From: Aerococcaceae bacterium DSM 111020
GTDB lineage: Bacteria > Bacillota > Bacilli > Lactobacillales > Aerococcaceae
Assembly: GCA_015863185.1 (NCBI GenBank)
Contig: JACBXP010000006.1
Coordinates: forward strand, 62,001-126,000
Reading direction: 5' to 3'
Length of the DNA stretch: 64,000 nucleotides
The notes under the pieces are model-generated. The model searched no databases. It worked only from the letters and a program-made list of their open reading frames with translations, and was not told the DNA's origin. Positions 54,014-63,033 of this stretch are shown one piece after another (the stretch's first letter is position 1; the number at the start of each line of letters is the position of its first letter). Position numbers and translations under genes: made by a program.

Positions 54014-55399
54014 TTATTGTTTGGGAAATACATATCGTATAGTATCTTGTATCGTTTTCGTTGGGATAATCTCGATGGATACATCCAAATCTAGACCATC
54101 GGCATTACTATAAGGAATAAATATCCGTCGAAATCCTAGTTTATCTGCTTCTTTAATTCTTTCCTGAATCTGTGAAACGCGTCGAATTTCACCAGTCAAA
54201 CCAATTTCTCCCACAAAACAATCATCTACTCGAATTGGACGATTCCAATAACTCGACGCAATACTCATTGAAATGGCTAAGTCTATCGCCGGTTCCTCTA
54301 TACGCACTCCTCCCGTTGTCTTAAAGAATGCATCTTGATTTTGGACTAGTAAACCACAATGTTTCTCCATCACTGCTAAAAGTAATGATACCCGCTGATA
54401 ATCTATACCACTTGCAGTTCGTTTAGCATTTCCGAAGACTGTCGGAGTCATTAAAGATTGAATTTCAGTAAGAATCACCCTCGTTCCTTCAAGGGAAGCT
54501 ACGACGCTAGATCCGGTTGCATTTTCTATACGTTCTTCTAAAAATAATTGTGAAGGATTGTGCACTTCCTGTAAACCGACATCTTGCATCTCGAAAACCC
54601 CCATCTCATGGGTAGATCCGAAACGATTTTTAACGGCTCTTAATAAACGAAAACGATTATGTTTTTCGCCTTCAAAATAAAGAACAGTATCCACCATATG
54701 TTCTAACATTCTAGGACCTGCAATATTACCTTCTTTAGTGACATGACCGACAATAAAAACAGCAATCTGATTATCCTTAGCAATGCGCATCAATGTAGCT
54801 GTAGCTTGTCGTACTTGAGAGACGCTTCCGGCTACACCTGTTTGATCTGGAACAGACATCGTTTGAATTGAATCAATAACCACCATATCCGGCCTCACTG
54901 ATTCAATTTCTCTTGCAATAATAGCTAAATCTGTTTCAGCCATTAAATAAAAATTGTCAGACTGAATGTCTAAACGTTCTGCTCGCATTTTTATTTGTGA
55001 TAAAGATTCCTCACCTGATACATATAAAATGCGTTGCTTATTCTGAGCTAATTGCATCGATACTTGTAATAAGAGAGTTGATTTACCAATCCCAGGATCT
55101 CCCCCGATTAAGACTAATGAGCCATTAACGACCCCGCCACCAAGAACACGATCAAATTCATCAAAAGCCGTCGAGACGCGATTCGTCTCTTCATATGTAA
55201 TTTCAGATAATCGTTTCGCTCCTTGAGAATGTGTTTCTTGGTTTAAATTTACTTGAACTTGGGATTTGCTTTTATTTTCTTTGTGTTGTATTTGTTCTTC
55301 CATTTGGTTCCATGCACCACAACTGGGACAACGACCTAACCATTTTGGGGATTCATAGCCACATGCCATACATTCATACATTACACGCTGTTTTGCCAA
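54014..55399 (-). CDS. radA: DNA repair protein RadA
   Basis: A RecA-like branch-migration helicase of 461 residues starting with TTG. The N-terminal zinc finger has CMACGYESPKWLGRCPSCG, Walker A is GGDPGIGKST near residue 95, and the RadA-specific KNRFG motif (VKNRFGSTHEMGVF) is near 255. The C-terminal Lon-like domain is present and complete (GEIGLTGEIRRV). Confidence 0.97.
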   Translation of the reverse strand: MAKQRVMYECMACGYESPKWLGRCPSCGAWNQMEEQIQHKENKSKSQVQVNLNQETHSQGAKRLSEITYEETNRVSTAFDEFDRVLGGGVVNGSLVLIGGDPGIGKSTLLLQVSMQLAQNKQRILYVSGEESLSQIKMRAERLDIQSDNFYLMAETDLAIIAREIESVRPDMVVIDSIQTMSVPDQTGVAGSVSQVRQATATLMRIAKDNQIAVFIVGHVTKEGNIAGPRMLEHMVDTVLYFEGEKHNRFRLLRAVKNRFGSTHEMGVFEMQDVGLQEVHNPSQLFLEERIENATGSSVVASLEGTRVILTEIQSLMTPTVFGNAKRTASGIDYQRVSLLLAVMEKHCGLLVQNQDAFFKTTGGVRIEEPAIDLAISMSIASSYWNRPIRVDDCFVGEIGLTGEIRRVSQIQERIKEADKLGFRRIFIPYSNADGLDLDVSIEIIPTKTIQDTIRYVFPKQ

Positions 55400-55418
55400 T
55401 CTATCTTCTCCTTAATTA

Positions 55419-55970
55419 TTAATCAGAAGAACCAAAGCCTCCCGTACGTTCATTTAATCCACCAACATCATCATCCGTCAATAAATATTTCATAAAGATT
55501 CCTTGAGCAATACGATCGCCTTTACGAATTGTAACATCTTGAACACCATAATTTTGCAGTTGAACATATATATGTCCTTCATTATTACTATTATTATAAT
55601 AATCTTTATCGATAATACCTAAACTATTAGGTAATACAATACGTCGTTTCAATGGGTTACTTGAACGGTTTACAATTTGTAAATATTCATCATCTAGCAT
55701 ATATGCTTTCAAACCCGTAGGTACCAATGTTGGTTTTAATATTTGCTCTGCTTCTAATAGTGTCTCTTCTTCAGTTGGTTTATGTATCCATTGACCTAAT
55801 TGTTTCAAGATATATTTTACTAACATCTTCCAATAACTAGGTAAAATAATATCTTCTGCTGACTCAATATCGTAACCTGCAGCGTAATAAGTCGATCGAT
55901 GCGGCAATGAGATTGATTGGTCCGCATATTCTTTTATCACTTCAAAACCGCGTGTTTTATTTTCTTTCAT
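55419..55970 (-). CDS. dut: dUTP diphosphatase
   Basis: A trimeric-type dUTPase of 183 residues. Five family motifs can be seen: AGYDIESAED, RSSNPLKRRIVLPNSLGIID (motif 2-3 region), GHIYVQL, KGDRIAQGIF and the C-terminal NERTGGFGSS arm. It is longer than the minimal enzyme (about 145) because of an insertion near residues 45-80. Genes downstream are radA and yacL. Confidence 0.92.
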   Translation of the reverse strand: MKENKTRGFEVIKEYADQSISLPHRSTYYAAGYDIESAEDIILPSYWKMLVKYILKQLGQWIHKPTEEETLLEAEQILKPTLVPTGLKAYMLDDEYLQIVNRSSNPLKRRIVLPNSLGIIDKDYYNNSNNEGHIYVQLQNYGVQDVTIRKGDRIAQGIFMKYLLTDDDVGGLNERTGGFGSSD

Positions 55971-56037
55971 TAGAACACCTTCTTATCATATCGTATATTA
56001 CTTGAAATTTTTGATTTTTTTATGTTTCATTTATTAA

Positions 56038-57504
56038 TTATTCGGCCAATGTTTCTTTATCAACCCAAACAGAAATCGATTTTTCATGCACATGAAAGCG
56101 TCCATTCCCTTGCTCATCTAATGTGACTTCACCTTCATAATAGCCAAGATAATCAACGAAGGTCTTTCCTGCATTCAATTCACCGAGACTCATATCTTTA
56201 AAACCTTCTTCTGTCCCGTTAGAAATTAATGCTGCCAAGCCACTCGGTCTATCATCGTCACCATATCGAACCCAACCAATACAGTTAGGATGATCAAAAT
56301 AACGCGTTTCTTCTCCATATGCATAATCTCGTCGCAAGCGAAGTAATTTATCTATTATCTCTTGATGACCTTCATGACCATTTTCGCCTTGAGTACCATA
56401 ATAATCACCATAAAAAACAGTAGGTAATCCATTTCGCAATAACAAAATCAATCCATATGCTAAGGGCTTAAACCAAGCACCTACCTCAGATTCTAATGAT
56501 TGTCCGGCTTGGGTATCATGATTATCTACAAATGTTACAGCATTCCATGCCTGATCTTCCAATAATGTTTGATCTAAAATATGCGTTAAATCATAATTTT
56601 CATTTTGCAATGCTGCTTCATAAAAATTCATATGTAACTTTACATCAAAGAGATCGAAATCGAAATCAATATCTTCTAAATAATCTACTTTTGTTTCATA
56701 GTCAGCATTCCAATATTCACCAAAGACATAAAATTTCTCACCCAATTCTGCATGGATTTGGGCTATCAATTCTTGGATAAAACTGCGGTCAATATGTTTA
56801 ATTGCATCGAGTCGGAACCCTTCGATTCCAGTAGTTTCAATAAACCATTTCACCCATCTTTTAGTTTCTTCAACCACTTCAGGATGTCGATAGTCAATAT
56901 CATTAAACATTAAATAATCAAAATTTCCTTTTTCAGAATCCACTTCTTCATTATCAGCCCAGCCCTTACCTTCTCCTTGAATTAAATAGACGCCTGTCTC
57001 ATCGTTTCGAGCATCATAATCTAATCCTGAAAAATGATACCAATGCCATTCAAAGTCACTATAACGACCTTGGCGACCTGGAAAATAAAAATGTGTATAT
57101 CCTTCGATTTCATATTTGTCACTAATCGGTTGTTGACGATTTTCAGGATCCATTTTCATCACTTCAAATGTTTCTTTTTCATCGCCCTGTGCTTTATGAT
57201 TCAAAACAATATCAGCAATTGGCATAATACCATGTTCTTTTAAGGTATTAATCGCCTCAAGATATTCGTCTTTAGTTCCATATTTAGTACGCACATTCCC
57301 TTTTTGATCAAATTCTCCTAGATCATATAAATCGTATGGACCGTATCCCACATCATTGGTGCCTGTGCTTTTAAAAGAAGGCGGTAACCATAATTTTGTG
57401 ATACCTATTTCACTTAAATGCGCAGCATCTTCCTTTACACGTTGCCAGTGCTTCCCATCATCGGGTAAATACCACTCGAAATATTGCATAATTGTATTAT
57501 TCAT
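56038..57504 (-). CDS. Intracellular alpha-amylase (GH13)
   Basis: A 488-residue GH13 alpha-amylase without signal peptide, starting MNNTIMQYFEWYLPDDGKHW, so it acts on cytoplasmic maltodextrins or glycogen. The (beta/alpha)8 barrel carries the nucleophile Asp in GFRLDAIKHI, the acid/base Glu in FGEYWN, and the third acid in FVDNHDTQAGQ. The domain B loop precedes residue 200. It lies downstream of glnA on the same strand, but a functional link is not apparent. No starch-binding domain is seen. Confidence 0.93.
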   Translation of the reverse strand: MNNTIMQYFEWYLPDDGKHWQRVKEDAAHLSEIGITKLWLPPSFKSTGTNDVGYGPYDLYDLGEFDQKGNVRTKYGTKDEYLEAINTLKEHGIMPIADIVLNHKAQGDEKETFEVMKMDPENRQQPISDKYEIEGYTHFYFPGRQGRYSDFEWHWYHFSGLDYDARNDETGVYLIQGEGKGWADNEEVDSEKGNFDYLMFNDIDYRHPEVVEETKRWVKWFIETTGIEGFRLDAIKHIDRSFIQELIAQIHAELGEKFYVFGEYWNADYETKVDYLEDIDFDFDLFDVKLHMNFYEAALQNENYDLTHILDQTLLEDQAWNAVTFVDNHDTQAGQSLESEVGAWFKPLAYGLILLLRNGLPTVFYGDYYGTQGENGHEGHQEIIDKLLRLRRDYAYGEETRYFDHPNCIGWVRYGDDDRPSGLAALISNGTEEGFKDMSLGELNAGKTFVDYLGYYEGEVTLDEQGNGRFHVHEKSISVWVDKETLAE

Positions 57505-57548
57505 TTTTTCCTCCAGTAATGATTCTATTTCATTGATTTATGACTAAT

Positions 57549-58886
57549 TTAATAACTCATGAAATAGCGATCAATTTCCCATTGGCTTACACATTTAATA
57601 TAACTTTGATATTCTAATTGTTTTCCCGCAATGTAGCTTTCTGCTATTTCTGAACCTAATGCCTCTAATATCACAGGGCTACGTTTTAATTCTTCAATAG
57701 CATCCCCAAGATTATAAGGTAAATCAACAATTCCTTTTTGATAGCGTTCTTCCTTCGTTAATAAATAGACATTTCGGCGAATTGCAGCCGGTGGGACCAT
57801 TTCCTCTTCAATACCTTGTAATCCAGCTTGTAGCAAAGTAGCAAATGCTAAATAAGGATTCGCTGCTGGATCCATACTTCTTAATTCGATGCGCGTAGAA
57901 TTACCTCTTGCACGTGGAATTCTGGCAAATGGTGATCGATTTTTTTCACTCCAACCAATATATAGAGGAGCTTCATACCCGTCCACTAATCGTTTATAGG
58001 AGTTAATCAGAGGATTGAGAATCGGTGTGTAAGCTGGTGCAAACTCAAGTAACCCCGCTAAAAAATGATAAGCAGTCGTTGATAATGCACGGTCTCCTTT
58101 CTCATCATAAAATACATTTCCTTCTTCATTAAACAAAGAAATATTACAATGTAATCCAGACCCCGGTGTATTGTTCAAAGGCTTTGGCATGAAAGAAGCA
58201 TATAAACCATGTCCTCGTGCAATCATCTTGACAATTAGTTTAAATAAAACAATGCGGTCAGCAGCTTCTATTGCATCCGTATATTGCCAATCAATTTCAT
58301 GTTGGCCACGACCTACTTCATGGTGACTTACTTCTACTTGATAACCTATTTCTTTCAGCTTCAGTAGTATATCACGACGACAAGCTTCTGACTTGTTTAA
58401 AGGAACGATATCATAATAACTTCCATCATCTGTCGGCTCAAGTATCGGCTTGCCTTCTGCATCCCTTTTAAACAGAAAAAATTCTACCTCAGGACCAATA
58501 TTAAAAGAAAGATAGCCCATATCAGACATTCTATTCAAAATACGTTTTAAATTACTTCGTGGATCCCCTGAATACGGTTCATCATCCATAGTATATACAT
58601 CACAAAAAATAATACCCAAATGGCGATTCTTATGCTGCATATCTTCGATTGTAATCCACGTTCGAAAATCAGGTAATAATTTCATATCTGTTTCTTCTAA
58701 ACGAACAAATGATTCCATTGAAGAGCCATCAAAAGTCATTCGACCATCCAAAGCTTTTTCTAACTGCTCAGTAAGAATTTCAATATTCTTAATATTTCCT
58801 AAAATATCAGTATACATTAAACGTACCAATGAAACATTCTTTTCACTAACATCTTCCATTATGGCTTGTTTGTCCCAATCTCTCAT
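57549..58886 (-). CDS. glnA: Glutamine synthetase, type I
   Basis: A 445-residue GSI-alpha enzyme. Seen are DGSSMESFVRLEETDM, the Glu ligands in EVEFFLF and HHEVGRGQHEIDW, and the C-terminal RARGNSTRIELRSMDPAANPYLAFA region. The Arg residue linked to feedback inhibition and GlnR control in Bacillus is near the C-terminus, in this type of sequence. It is downstream of glnR with a 32-base gap; the pair shares the GlnR-regulated promoter. Confidence 0.96.
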   Translation of the reverse strand: MRDWDKQAIMEDVSEKNVSLVRLMYTDILGNIKNIEILTEQLEKALDGRMTFDGSSMESFVRLEETDMKLLPDFRTWITIEDMQHKNRHLGIIFCDVYTMDDEPYSGDPRSNLKRILNRMSDMGYLSFNIGPEVEFFLFKRDAEGKPILEPTDDGSYYDIVPLNKSEACRRDILLKLKEIGYQVEVSHHEVGRGQHEIDWQYTDAIEAADRIVLFKLIVKMIARGHGLYASFMPKPLNNTPGSGLHCNISLFNEEGNVFYDEKGDRALSTTAYHFLAGLLEFAPAYTPILNPLINSYKRLVDGYEAPLYIGWSEKNRSPFARIPRARGNSTRIELRSMDPAANPYLAFATLLQAGLQGIEEEMVPPAAIRRNVYLLTKEERYQKGIVDLPYNLGDAIEELKRSPVILEALGSEIAESYIAGKQLEYQSYIKCVSQWEIDRYFMSY

Positions 58887-58918
58887 ACGACTGATCGCCT
58901 CCTATCAATTATTCTGAA

Positions 58919-59257
58919 TCAGATTCCTAATTCATCTCTTAAAATTCGTCTTACATCTTGATCAGTCAATTGGTCCGAATCTGAATTTTTTTCTGGATGT
59001 GTAGTTGTAATTTGACCTGTTTCAAAGCGTTTCTGGATCCCTTTTAATGTCAATCCATCCTCCATCAATTCAATAATTTCTAACAAACGATCAATATCAT
59101 TTAGAGAATATAAACGTCGATTTGTTTCACTGCGATGTGGATCAATTAAACCAAAGTCTTCATAGTAACGAATCTGTCTAGCAGTCAAATCTGTTAACTT
59201 CATCACTGATCCAATAGGAAAAACTGCTAGACTGCGTCTAAATTCTTTTGTTGACAT
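58919..59257 (-). CDS. glnR: GlnR transcriptional repressor
   Basis: A 112-residue MerR-family regulator of nitrogen genes. The DNA-binding half has MKLTDLTARQIRYYEDFGLI and RRLYSLNDIDRLLEI; the short Ser/Asp-rich C-terminus is the feedback-inhibited glutamine synthetase contact region in relatives. Its own promoter carries two GlnR boxes, so autoregulation is expected. Confidence 0.93.
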   Translation of the reverse strand: MSTKEFRRSLAVFPIGSVMKLTDLTARQIRYYEDFGLIDPHRSETNRRLYSLNDIDRLLEIIELMEDGLTLKGIQKRFETGQITTTHPEKNSDSDQLTDQDVRRILRDELGI

Positions 59258-59275
59258 AAGATCCCTCCCTCATTC

Positions 59276-59337
59276 ATTATAGAACTTCTTAAATAAAATG
59301 TGAACCAGAATAACAAATAATGTAATGTTTTTTCACA
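59276..59337 (-). promoter_or_regulatory. glnRA promoter with two GlnR operators
   Basis: Minus-strand TTCACA (59299-59304) and TATAAT (59276-59281), 17 bases apart. Operator 1 is TGTGA-N7-TAACA (59299-59315), overlapping the -35; operator 2 is TGTAA-N7-TCACA (59321-59337). Both fit TGTNA-N7-TNACA. Their centres are 22 bases apart, two helical turns. Confidence 0.85.
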
Positions 59338-59429
59338 TTAAATTTATAAATGGTAATATTTTGTTAATAGCTATTTGAAATGTGATAAAGTATAATAAAT
59401 CTTATTCTAGATTAAGAAAGGAACAAAGC

Positions 59430-60362
59430 ATGCAAAATAATAAATTGCCTAATCGATGGCTTATTATAAGTGTAGTGGCATTAATGCTTCTTATTGCAAG
59501 TGTTATTGTTTTTCTTTTAACCACTCTCAATCCAATTCAAGAGACAGAAGTTGCCGTATCAAATGAAATAAACAAACAATCGAGTGAGATACAGGAGCCT
59601 TCAGAAGAATCCTCAATCGAACCAACAAATGAAGATATATTTACCCATTTATTATCGAATAATAACCCTAATAGTATTGAAGGGATACGAACAATTCAAC
59701 AAACCTTAACAGATTTATTAAAGGAGAATCCCTTCAAAGAGTTACAACCTGCAATGTTACAAGCCTTAGAGAATGAAAAAATGGATGCTTCAGTTGAAGG
59801 AACCAATTTTTTGCCTCGTTATCCTGCGCAATTTACACCATCAAATGATAATGTTAAGCAACTAAATATCCCACTTATTATTCAAACATCACCTCAGTGG
59901 CGATCATTACCATATGGAAATACTGGCAGTCAACAAATGCATGAAAATGGTTGTGCTATTGTCACATTAGCCATGACAAAGAGTTATTTAGATAATCGGG
60001 ACGTTACACCAAATGATATTTTATCATGGGCTGGCGAACAATACTTTACTCCTGACGGAACATCTTGGCAAATATTTCAAGATTTTACTATTGAAAATAA
60101 TTATCACTTAGAAAACTTTGGAAACAATTTCGAGAATGCGATGAAAGCCACTCAAGAAGGAAAACCAGTGATTGTGTCAGTTAGTGAAGGCCAATTTACA
60201 GAAGCAGGACACTTTATTATTGTTAGAGGCTATGATGAAGAAAATGGCTTAGTTTATATCAATGATGCCAATGATGATGTCAAAAAAGCATTCAGCATGC
60301 AAGCAGTAGATGAAGATGTTATTATCAACGAAGGCATTAATTATTGGGCAATTTTCCGTTAA
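59430..60362 (+). CDS. Membrane-anchored C39-like peptidase
   Basis: A 310-residue protein with a single N-terminal membrane segment (about 9-32), a Ser/Glu-rich linker and a peptidase_C39_2 domain from about residue 150. The likely catalytic Cys is in HENGCAIVTLAM, the His in AGHFIIVRGYD, and the Asp in YINDANDD. The ATG at 59430 follows AAGAAAGGAA. It would face the outside. Substrate is unknown; no ABC exporter is fused, so it is not a bacteriocin transporter. Confidence 0.85.
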   Translation: MQNNKLPNRWLIISVVALMLLIASVIVFLLTTLNPIQETEVAVSNEINKQSSEIQEPSEESSIEPTNEDIFTHLLSNNNPNSIEGIRTIQQTLTDLLKENPFKELQPAMLQALENEKMDASVEGTNFLPRYPAQFTPSNDNVKQLNIPLIIQTSPQWRSLPYGNTGSQQMHENGCAIVTLAMTKSYLDNRDVTPNDILSWAGEQYFTPDGTSWQIFQDFTIENNYHLENFGNNFENAMKATQEGKPVIVSVSEGQFTEAGHFIIVRGYDEENGLVYINDANDDVKKAFSMQAVDEDVIINEGINYWAIFR

Positions 60363-60388
60363 AATGACAAAAAGGATGATAGTGTAGT

Positions 60389-61273
60389 ATGGTTTCTCCA
60401 GAACAAAATTCCATGCAAAAAGAAGCATTGAAAGGATCGATGCTTAGTATTTTTAGTTACTTACTTTTAGCAACGATCAAACTCATTGCTGGGTTTTATT
60501 TCCTTTCTTCTTCACTTAAAGCTGACGGTCTTAATAATCTAAGTGATGTCATTAGTTCTACTATTATAGCTGTAAGTATGTCTATAGCCAACAGACCCGC
60601 TGATCCTAATCATCGTTTTGGTCATGAACGGTATGAAACAATTGGAAGTATTATTGCTTCACTTTTAATGTTTATGATTGGTTTTAACGTCATCAGTCAG
60701 AGTATTCGACGACTATTTCAACAAGAATATCCTCATCCTAACTCATACTCAATTGTTGTAGCACTATTTTCTGTTGTATTTCTTTTTATTATTTATCGTT
60801 ATATATCAAAATTGGCATTAAAGACAAAGAGCATCGGTCTTAAAGCAACAGCCAAAGATATGACGAGTGATATGTTAACAACGGTGGGAACGATAGTTGG
60901 TACATTTGGAGCATTACTAGGTTATCCTCAAATTGATATTATCATTTCTATTATAGTCGGAATAATTATTATGCGATCAGCTTTTGAGATTTTTTCTGAA
61001 AGTACATTCGTCCTCTCGGATGGATTCGATCATGAAGCACTTCAACAATACCGTAAAGTCATCCTTTCAACTGAACATGTCCATTCCGTATCTCATATTC
61101 GTGGAAGAATGAGTGGACCATTGATATATTTGGATGTAATTATTGAAATTGATGGTTATTTGACTGTTTTAGAATCCCATCATATCACTGAAATTATTGA
61201 AAAACGCTTATCAGAAGAATTTCAAATCCATGATGTGGATATTCATGTGGAACCATTTAGAATAGATGAATAA
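60389..61273 (+). CDS. Cation diffusion facilitator transporter
   Basis: A 294-residue CDF-family divalent-metal exporter with six membrane helices. The intramembrane site may include the two Asp of DGLNNLSD near residue 48, and a second acidic/His motif lies in NHRFGHERYE. The cytoplasmic C-terminal domain has HVHSVSHIRGR and a terminal HDVDIHVEPF. It lies 26 bases after the C39-like gene. Metal specificity is not determined. Confidence 0.9.
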   Translation: MVSPEQNSMQKEALKGSMLSIFSYLLLATIKLIAGFYFLSSSLKADGLNNLSDVISSTIIAVSMSIANRPADPNHRFGHERYETIGSIIASLLMFMIGFNVISQSIRRLFQQEYPHPNSYSIVVALFSVVFLFIIYRYISKLALKTKSIGLKATAKDMTSDMLTTVGTIVGTFGALLGYPQIDIIISIIVGIIIMRSAFEIFSESTFVLSDGFDHEALQQYRKVILSTEHVHSVSHIRGRMSGPLIYLDVIIEIDGYLTVLESHHITEIIEKRLSEEFQIHDVDIHVEPFRIDE

Positions 61274-61277
61274 TAAA

Positions 61278-61319
61278 ATCCCTTAGAAATGATTTCTAAC
61301 GAATCAATTTCTAAGGGAT
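61278..61319. terminator. Terminator after CDF gene
   Basis: ATCCCTTAGAAAT pairs with ATTTCTAAGGGAT, with an inner GATT/AATC. It is followed by ATTTTG and lies between convergent genes. Confidence 0.8.
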
Positions 61320-61325
61320 ATTTTG

Positions 61326-62708
61326 TTACATCCCCATCATAGGAGGTGCATCCATGAAAGACATGTTTGAAAATTTGTTGTATTCTTTTTTAAAGAGTAA
61401 TCTTACAGTATCTCGAGCTCCAGCACGATTTTTTGCTATTATTACTTCAACAGTGTTATCTGGTAGATCATCTTGGACAGTGTTTTCTTCAGGTTCCTCA
61501 TCTTGTTGATGATAGTCTTCGCGATAAAGAAAGGCCACAATATCTGCATCCTGCTCGATTGATCCAGATTCTCGAATATCAGACAAAATAGGTCGTTTAT
61601 TTTGACGATGTTCCACACCACGTGAAAGTTGCGATAAGGCAATGACTGGAACTTTTAATTCTTTAGCCATAATTTTTAACTGACGTGAAATATCAGACAC
61701 CTCTTGTTGTCTGTTTTCTTTACCATTTCCTTCGATTAATTGGAGATAATCAATAACAATTAATCCCAAGTCTGGATTCTCTTGTTTTAGACGTCGACAT
61801 TTAGCACGAATTTCTGATACACGAGTTCCTGCAGAATCATCAATAAAAATAGGTGCTTTTCTTAAATTATCAGTGGCAATCGTAAAACTACTCCACTCAT
61901 CGTCTGTAAGATTCCCTGTTCTTAAATTGGTTGCATTAATATTTCCTTCTGCACAAATCAAACGATTCACTAAATCAATAGCGCCCATCTCTAGTGAAAA
62001 GATAACGACGGGTATTTGAGATTTTGTCGCGACATTTTGCGCAATATTTAATGCAAAGGCAGTCTTACCAACAGATGGTCGTGCTGCTAAAATTATTAGC
62101 TGATCTGGTTGAAATCCATTGGTCAGTAAATCTAAATCACGATAACCCGTAGGTAACCCAACAATTTCTTGTTTTCGTTCAGATAACTCAATAATATTCT
62201 GCATCGCTTCATCAATAATAGGCCGGATCGGTTGAGGTCGATTACTTTGACTCCCTTCACCAATGGATAAAATTAATTTTTCACTGCGATCAACAATGTT
62301 TTGAATATCATCTCCTTCATCATAAGCAGACTGACTTATTTGTGTACTTGCTTCAATTAATTGACGAAGAATAGATTTTTCTTTAATAATTTCGGCATAT
62401 TGTTCGATATTTACGGAAGTAGGAGTAAAGGTCATTAATTCGACCAAATATTCCCTTCCCCCCACATTATCTAATTGATCGTATGATTCTAATTGTGAGG
62501 CTAAAGTAATAATATCGATTGTCGTATTTTTATTATATATAGTATCCATCGCTTGATAGATATATTGATGCCGTTGTTTATAAAAATCTGTCTCGTTAAT
62601 GATTCCTTGGACTGTCGGCATTTTTTGAGGGTCTAAAAACAGTGCCCCAAGGACCGATTTTTCAGCTTCCTCGCTATAAGGCATTTGTTTCATCATTTGA
62701 TTTTCCAT
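61326..62708 (-). CDS. dnaB: Replicative DNA helicase
   Basis: The hexameric replicative helicase (DnaB of E. coli, DnaC of Bacillus), 460 residues. The N-terminal domain opens with PYSEEAEKSVLGALFLDP. The RecA-like core has Walker A AARPSVGKTAFALNIA near residue 207, FSLEM, VIDYLQLIEGNG and SDIRESGSIEQDADIV. It ends in a Met-rich tail (MDAPPMMGM). No rplI is in the sequence just upstream, which instead carries DnaA boxes. Confidence 0.97.
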   Translation of the reverse strand: MENQMMKQMPYSEEAEKSVLGALFLDPQKMPTVQGIINETDFYKQRHQYIYQAMDTIYNKNTTIDIITLASQLESYDQLDNVGGREYLVELMTFTPTSVNIEQYAEIIKEKSILRQLIEASTQISQSAYDEGDDIQNIVDRSEKLILSIGEGSQSNRPQPIRPIIDEAMQNIIELSERKQEIVGLPTGYRDLDLLTNGFQPDQLIILAARPSVGKTAFALNIAQNVATKSQIPVVIFSLEMGAIDLVNRLICAEGNINATNLRTGNLTDDEWSSFTIATDNLRKAPIFIDDSAGTRVSEIRAKCRRLKQENPDLGLIVIDYLQLIEGNGKENRQQEVSDISRQLKIMAKELKVPVIALSQLSRGVEHRQNKRPILSDIRESGSIEQDADIVAFLYREDYHQQDEEPEENTVQDDLPDNTVEVIIAKNRAGARDTVRLLFKKEYNKFSNMSFMDAPPMMGM

Positions 62709-62825
62709 AGTTCACTTCTTCCATCTAAAAAATCATATACAAAAGTATCATTAATTACTTTAAGATACAATGAATTTCAAAACTGAAACATGTATATCTC
62801 AAAAGTTCCAAACAGATGTTCGTAC

Positions 62826-62945
62826 TTATCAACAGAGTTATCCACAGGTCGATTAAAAAACACAATTATCCACCTGTGTATATTGCAAAAAAATATTTGT
62901 TTAAACAAAAATTTATTAATCAACATAAAACTAAAAATATCCACT
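62826..62945 (+). promoter_or_regulatory. DnaA-box cluster upstream of dnaB
   Basis: TTATCAACA (62826-62834), TTATCCACA (62838-62846, perfect consensus) and TTATCCACC (62866-62874) lie in one orientation within 50 bases, with a weaker ATATCCACT (62937-62945). The flank is very AT-rich. This may be a DnaA regulatory or titration site. No dnaA gene is present to mark it as oriC. Confidence 0.65.
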
Positions 62946-62987
62946 ATTTATATTGATTACATCTTACAAAATTTTATTATAATAACA

Positions 62988-63018
62988 CACGGCGCTGTCA
63001 GGAATAGTCAGCGCCGTG
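62988..63018 (-). terminator. Terminator after lactate-oxidase-like gene
   Basis: CACGGCGCTG pairs perfectly with CAGCGCCGTG, followed by a T/A-rich tract on the minus strand. Confidence 0.85.
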
Positions 63019-63033
63019 ATATTTAGTTTTATC

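Noticed and set aside
59430-60362. Bacteriocin-processing C39 exporter
   Set aside because: The C39-like domain is not fused to ABC transporter domains and no double-glycine leader gene is nearby.
62709-63033. Chromosomal origin oriC
   Set aside because: DnaA boxes and AT-rich DNA are present, but neither dnaA nor dnaN flanks the region; recorded only as a DnaA-box cluster.
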